From Candidatus Aminicenantota bacterium (GTDB taxonomy: Bacteria; Acidobacteriota; Aminicenantia; UBA2199), in NCBI GenBank assembly GCA_026393775.1, contig JAPKZM010000021.1, positions 1-6,659 on the forward strand: a stretch of 6,659 nt of DNA. Reading direction: 5' to 3'. Position 1 is the first letter of the stretch. Each line of letters starts with the position of its first letter. Below the pieces are notes generated by a model. It had not been told where the DNA came from and did not search any database. It saw only the letters and a list, made by a program, of their open reading frames with translations. Positions 4,717-6,659 of the stretch are shown piece after piece. Both the position numbers and the translations under genes were made by a program.

Positions 4717-5664
4717 TCAAACCCCAATTTCGGTGATGATCTCATCAGGCTGAGTTGTCTTTCCGGGAAGTGTGGCTATCAAGATACCAGCAAGCATAAT
4801 AGAACCGCCCACAAAGAAGTAGAGAGTTATGCCTATGCCAAAAAACAGGTAAGTAAATATCGCCGTCAATGGCGGGTTAAGGTAGACGAAGAGCGCCACG
4901 TTGGAGGCGTGCCAGTGCTTGACCGCGATGTTCCACAGGCTGTAGGCCAGGATGGTGCAGGCCAGGGAGAGGAAAGCGGCGGCGCCGTATTCCAGCAATC
5001 CCAGCGAGAGGACCTTGGCGATGAAGGGGCGGTCGATGAAGAAGAGGAGCGGCAGGCTGCCGACGGCCATGGTGGCGAAATTGAAGACTAGGGGCGAATG
5101 GTTCTTCAGCGCCGGCTTGATGATCACTGTCGCCGTGGCCCAGCTCAGCGGCCCGCCCAAAACCAGTAAGGCATAGGGGATCTTGTCGACGGCGATCCAG
5201 GTCCCGCCCGCGCCGCCGACCCGGCCCAGCAGCACCACCAGCGCCAGGCCAATGAAGGTAACGACGGTGCCGAGCAACCTGCGGCGGGTGAAGGGCTCGT
5301 GGAGGAAGCGCACGGCCAAAAGCAAAGTGATCAGCGGGTTGAGGGCGATCAGCAGCGAGGCGGCGTTGGGCTGGACGTACCTCATCCCCGAATTGAGCAT
5401 GATGTTGTAGGAGATCACCATCAGCAGTCCGCCCAGCGACACACGCGCCGGATGGGCCCTAAATATTTCCCAGGCCTCTTTCCGGTAGAACAAAAAGATC
5501 AACCCCAGGCTGATCACTGCGACCGGGATGAAGCGCAGCCGGAGAAGATCGAAGGCGTTCATTTTTCCCAGCAGCACCTTGATGGCGATGAACGAGTTGG
5601 ACCAGATCAGGAAGGTGATGATCAATAACGCAAAGATCCCCGCATTGCTTATCTTTTTATCCAA
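4717..5664 (-). CDS. EamA-family (DMT superfamily) transporter
   Basis: A 315-residue inner-membrane permease with ten predicted helices in two EamA repeats (about residues 10-145 and 160-302). Each repeat ends in its typical pattern: NAASLLIALNPLITLLLAV then LHEPFTRRRLLG (about 100-132), and SNVALFVYLNPPLTAIFTYL (about 254-273). The second repeat has FGIGITLYFF where many relatives have LGE and a following T. EamA proteins export metabolites or amino acids, but the substrate cannot be read from sequence. The start is set at TTG 5664-5662, five bases after GGAGG (5674-5670). The more distant ATG at 5712 lies inside the -10 box of a near-consensus promoter and has no Shine-Dalgarno, so it cannot be the usual start. 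It is the first gene of the minus-strand operon. Confidence 0.93.
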   Translation of the reverse strand: MDKKISNAGIFALLIITFLIWSNSFIAIKVLLGKMNAFDLLRLRFIPVAVISLGLIFLFYRKEAWEIFRAHPARVSLGGLLMVISYNIMLNSGMRYVQPNAASLLIALNPLITLLLAVRFLHEPFTRRRLLGTVVTFIGLALVVLLGRVGGAGGTWIAVDKIPYALLVLGGPLSWATATVIIKPALKNHSPLVFNFATMAVGSLPLLFFIDRPFIAKVLSLGLLEYGAAAFLSLACTILAYSLWNIAVKHWHASNVALFVYLNPPLTAIFTYLFFGIGITLYFFVGGSIMLAGILIATLPGKTTQPDEIITEIGV

Positions 5665-5710
5665 AGAAGCCTCCGAAATTTTCTTGAACGCAGCCGCGAT
5701 GCAAGCGGGC

Positions 5711-5739
5711 ATTTTAAATTGGACTTAGGGGCTTGTCAA
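5711..5739 (-). promoter_or_regulatory. Near-consensus sigma-70 promoter of the EamA operon
   Basis: On the minus strand TTGACA (5739-5734) is followed by exactly 17 bases and TAAAAT (5716-5711), that is 6 of 6 and 5 of 6 matches with ideal spacing. Transcription should start near 5704, giving a leader of about 40 bases before the TTG start of the EamA gene. Confidence 0.75.
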
Positions 5740-5755
5740 ATGACGCACGGGAATT

Positions 5756-5774
5756 GCCGGCTTGACTCGCCGGC
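5756..5774. promoter_or_regulatory. Inverted repeat GCCGGC-N7-GCCGGC around the -35 box
   Basis: GCCGGC at 5756-5761 and 5769-5774 flank the seven bases TTGACTC, which contain the -35 box of the plus-strand promoter. The spacing places both arms on nearly the same helix face (13 bases centre to centre), as for a repressor or activator site. The motif is also simply GC-rich, so chance is possible. Confidence 0.4.
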
Positions 5775-5790
5775 GGCGCGAGTATACCAT
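5762..5790 (+). promoter_or_regulatory. Putative sigma-70 promoter of the propeller gene
   Basis: TTGACT (5762-5767, 5 of 6) is followed by 17 bases and TACCAT (5785-5790, 4 of 6), or by 15 bases and TATACC (5783-5788). Either would start transcription near 5795-5797, about 52 bases before the ATG. It is back to back with the EamA promoter, the two -35 boxes being 22 bases apart. Confidence 0.5.
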
Positions 5791-5810
5791 TTTTGCGTCC
5801 TGGCGCAAAA
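5791..5810. promoter_or_regulatory. Operator-like inverted repeat at the transcription start
   Basis: TTTTGCG (5791-5797) and CGCAAAA (5804-5810) are perfect reverse complements with a six-base gap, lying immediately after the -10 box and across the expected start of transcription. This is a typical position for a repressor site; alternatively it forms a 5' hairpin in the mRNA. The six-base core arms and gap recur at 1020-1037. Confidence 0.5.
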
Positions 5811-5848
5811 CAGGGACGTTCGCGACGGCCAGGCGAAAAGGAGGTTCC

Positions 5849-6659
5849 ATGCGTTTTTTCAAGACCCTGATCCCGCTCATGCTGCTGGTCCAACCGGCCT
5901 TCGCCGGCCGGCAGGTCACCAAGGTCGACCTGCTGGCCTCGCTGGGACTTGAGGTCAACGCCGCCGGGCCGCTGCTGGTACGCATGGACGCGGCGCGCCA
6001 CCGCCTGCTCGTGGCCAACACGCTCAGCTCCTCGCTGACGCTGATCGACTGCCGCGACCGCGCCGTGCGCAACGTGCCGGTCGGCAGCCGCGTCCCGCAG
6101 CACCTGAAGGCCGAGGCTCTGGCCGTCGACTCCCGCACCGGCAACGTCTACGTCATCGGCGACCACGCGCTGGAGGTTGTGTTTCCCGAGCGGGGAGAAG
6201 CGCGCACGTTCAGGACCAACAAGCAGTTCGAGATGGTGGCCGTCGACGAAGCGACCGGCAACGCCTTCCTGGTCGGCAGGGAAAGCCGGGACATGGCCTG
6301 GGTCGACCTGCGCCGCAACCGCGTCCGCTACATCCCCTGGAGCGGGACTGAGGAGCGCGCCCAAAACCTGAACCAGACCCCGCCGCCCCCTTTGCGCAAG
6401 GTGGTCTGCGACAGCGCCTCGCGCCTGGTCGGGGCCGTCGACGGCTACTCCGCCACGCTGCACCTGTTCAGCGCCGACGGCCTCAAGCCGCTCGGAAAGC
6501 GCCCGCTCGCCCTCCAGCCGGGCGGCCGCTGGCACTTCGCCGGCTACTCCCCGAAACAGCGGGCGATCGTCCTGGTGGTGGAGACAACGGAGCGCAAGGT
6601 CATCCAGGCGGCGAAAGTATCGCTTGCCGGCGAGCAGGACGTGGTCGTGCCGCTGCCCG
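5849..6659 (+). CDS. Secreted YVTN-like beta-propeller protein, N-terminal part
   Basis: The gene runs off the right window edge; 270 residues are visible. AAGGAGGT (5838-5845) lies four bases before the ATG. Residues 1-19 are a Sec signal peptide (basic MRFFK, hydrophobic core, then AFA before G20), so the protein is exported. The mature part shows repeated blade-like strands: LVRMDAARHRLLVANTLSSS with LTLIDCRDRAVRNVPVG (43-79), AVDSRTGNVYVIGDHALEVV (92-111), AVDEATGNAFLVGRESRDMA (131-150), a proline run (178-181), then VVCDSASRLVGAVDGYS and YSPKQRAIVLVVE. The first unit resembles a YVTN repeat (VANT, IDxxxxxVxxVPVG). No catalytic motif is visible. Such proteins bind partners or surfaces, or act as periplasmic enzymes; which applies here is unknown. 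It is divergent from the EamA operon and shares its control region. Confidence 0.85.
   Translation, partial: MRFFKTLIPLMLLVQPAFAGRQVTKVDLLASLGLEVNAAGPLLVRMDAARHRLLVANTLSSSLTLIDCRDRAVRNVPVGSRVPQHLKAEALAVDSRTGNVYVIGDHALEVVFPERGEARTFRTNKQFEMVAVDEATGNAFLVGRESRDMAWVDLRRNRVRYIPWSGTEERAQNLNQTPPPPLRKVVCDSASRLVGAVDGYSATLHLFSADGLKPLGKRPLALQPGGRWHFAGYSPKQRAIVLVVETTERKVIQAAKVSLAGEQDVVVPLP

Noticed and set aside
4690..4720. Possible internal minus-strand promoter (TTGAAA at 4720-4715, TATGTT at 4695-4690)
   Set aside because: The spacing is 19 bases and the -10 match is only 4 of 6 in an AT-rich gap with a chance AAAAATATTTTT palindrome. This is not enough to claim a separate promoter for the 152-residue gene.
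5892..5912. CCGGC-CTTC-GCCGG hairpin in the signal-peptide coding region
   Set aside because: It is explained by Pro-Ala-Phe-Ala-Gly codons in a GC-rich gene, with no supporting context.
5714..6535. A 273-codon minus-strand open frame opposite the propeller gene
   Set aside because: The plus strand has a strong Shine-Dalgarno, a signal peptide and blade repeats. The minus frame is an antisense shadow of GC-rich codons with a low-complexity, Arg/Ala/Gln/Gly-rich product.
1..6659. tRNA, rRNA, CRISPR arrays, transposase genes or phage genes
   Set aside because: I looked on both strands and saw no cloverleaf or rRNA-like sequence, no spaced direct repeats of CRISPR type, and no transposase or phage motifs.

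Overview
The window is a GC-rich bacterial segment. Its genes strongly prefer C or G at third codon positions, and its intergenic spacers are distinctly AT-richer and full of short repeats. It carries clear Shine-Dalgarno sites, sigma-70-like promoters and ATGA gene overlaps. The gene content (a DUF2089/SHOCT-like pair, a PF16949-type ABC-2 exporter, EamA and YVTN-like propeller proteins) and the repeat-decorated spacers suggest an uncultured lineage such as Aminicenantes/Acidobacteriota or a similar phylum. That placement is a low-confidence impression; no rRNA or marker gene is present.

Layout. (1) Positions 1-1030, plus strand: the 3' end of a DUF2089 helix-turn-helix protein, overlapping a small poly-leucine membrane protein, then an AT-rich long hairpin and a SHOCT-like-domain protein. 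(2) Positions 1031-1543: a roughly 510-base spacer with a 28-bp near-perfect palindrome, a doubtful 57-residue ORF, a CAAATT-type repeat and an inverted, period-8 repeat with a G-quadruplex motif. It ends in a promoter. (3) Positions 1544-3933, plus strand: a two-gene ABC exporter (ATPase and a 555-residue permease) overlapping by ATGA. (4) Positions 3934-4088: a convergent spacer with two face-to-face terminator candidates sharing an arm, a period-6 array and a period-7 G-quadruplex array. (5) Positions 5664 down to 4089, minus strand: an EamA/DMT transporter, a 152-residue histidine-containing membrane protein and a 31-residue membrane miniprotein whose Shine-Dalgarno overlaps the preceding stop codon. 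(6) Positions 5665-5848: back-to-back promoters with two operator-like inverted repeats. (7) Position 5849 to the window end, plus strand: a secreted beta-propeller protein, cut by the window edge.

How they fit together. Genes 1-3 look like one regulatory/membrane module: the DUF2089 protein and the third protein carry similar SHOCT-like helices and sit either side of a tiny membrane protein. The ABC pair is a self-contained exporter of unknown substrate. The minus-strand operon is read from a near-consensus promoter whose -10 box contains the first ATG of the long frame, so the transporter must start at an internal TTG. The most novel items are the 31-residue membrane protein, the three short-period spacer arrays (two of them G-quadruplex motifs), the hairpin before the SHOCT gene, and the double operator-like arrangement upstream of the propeller gene.
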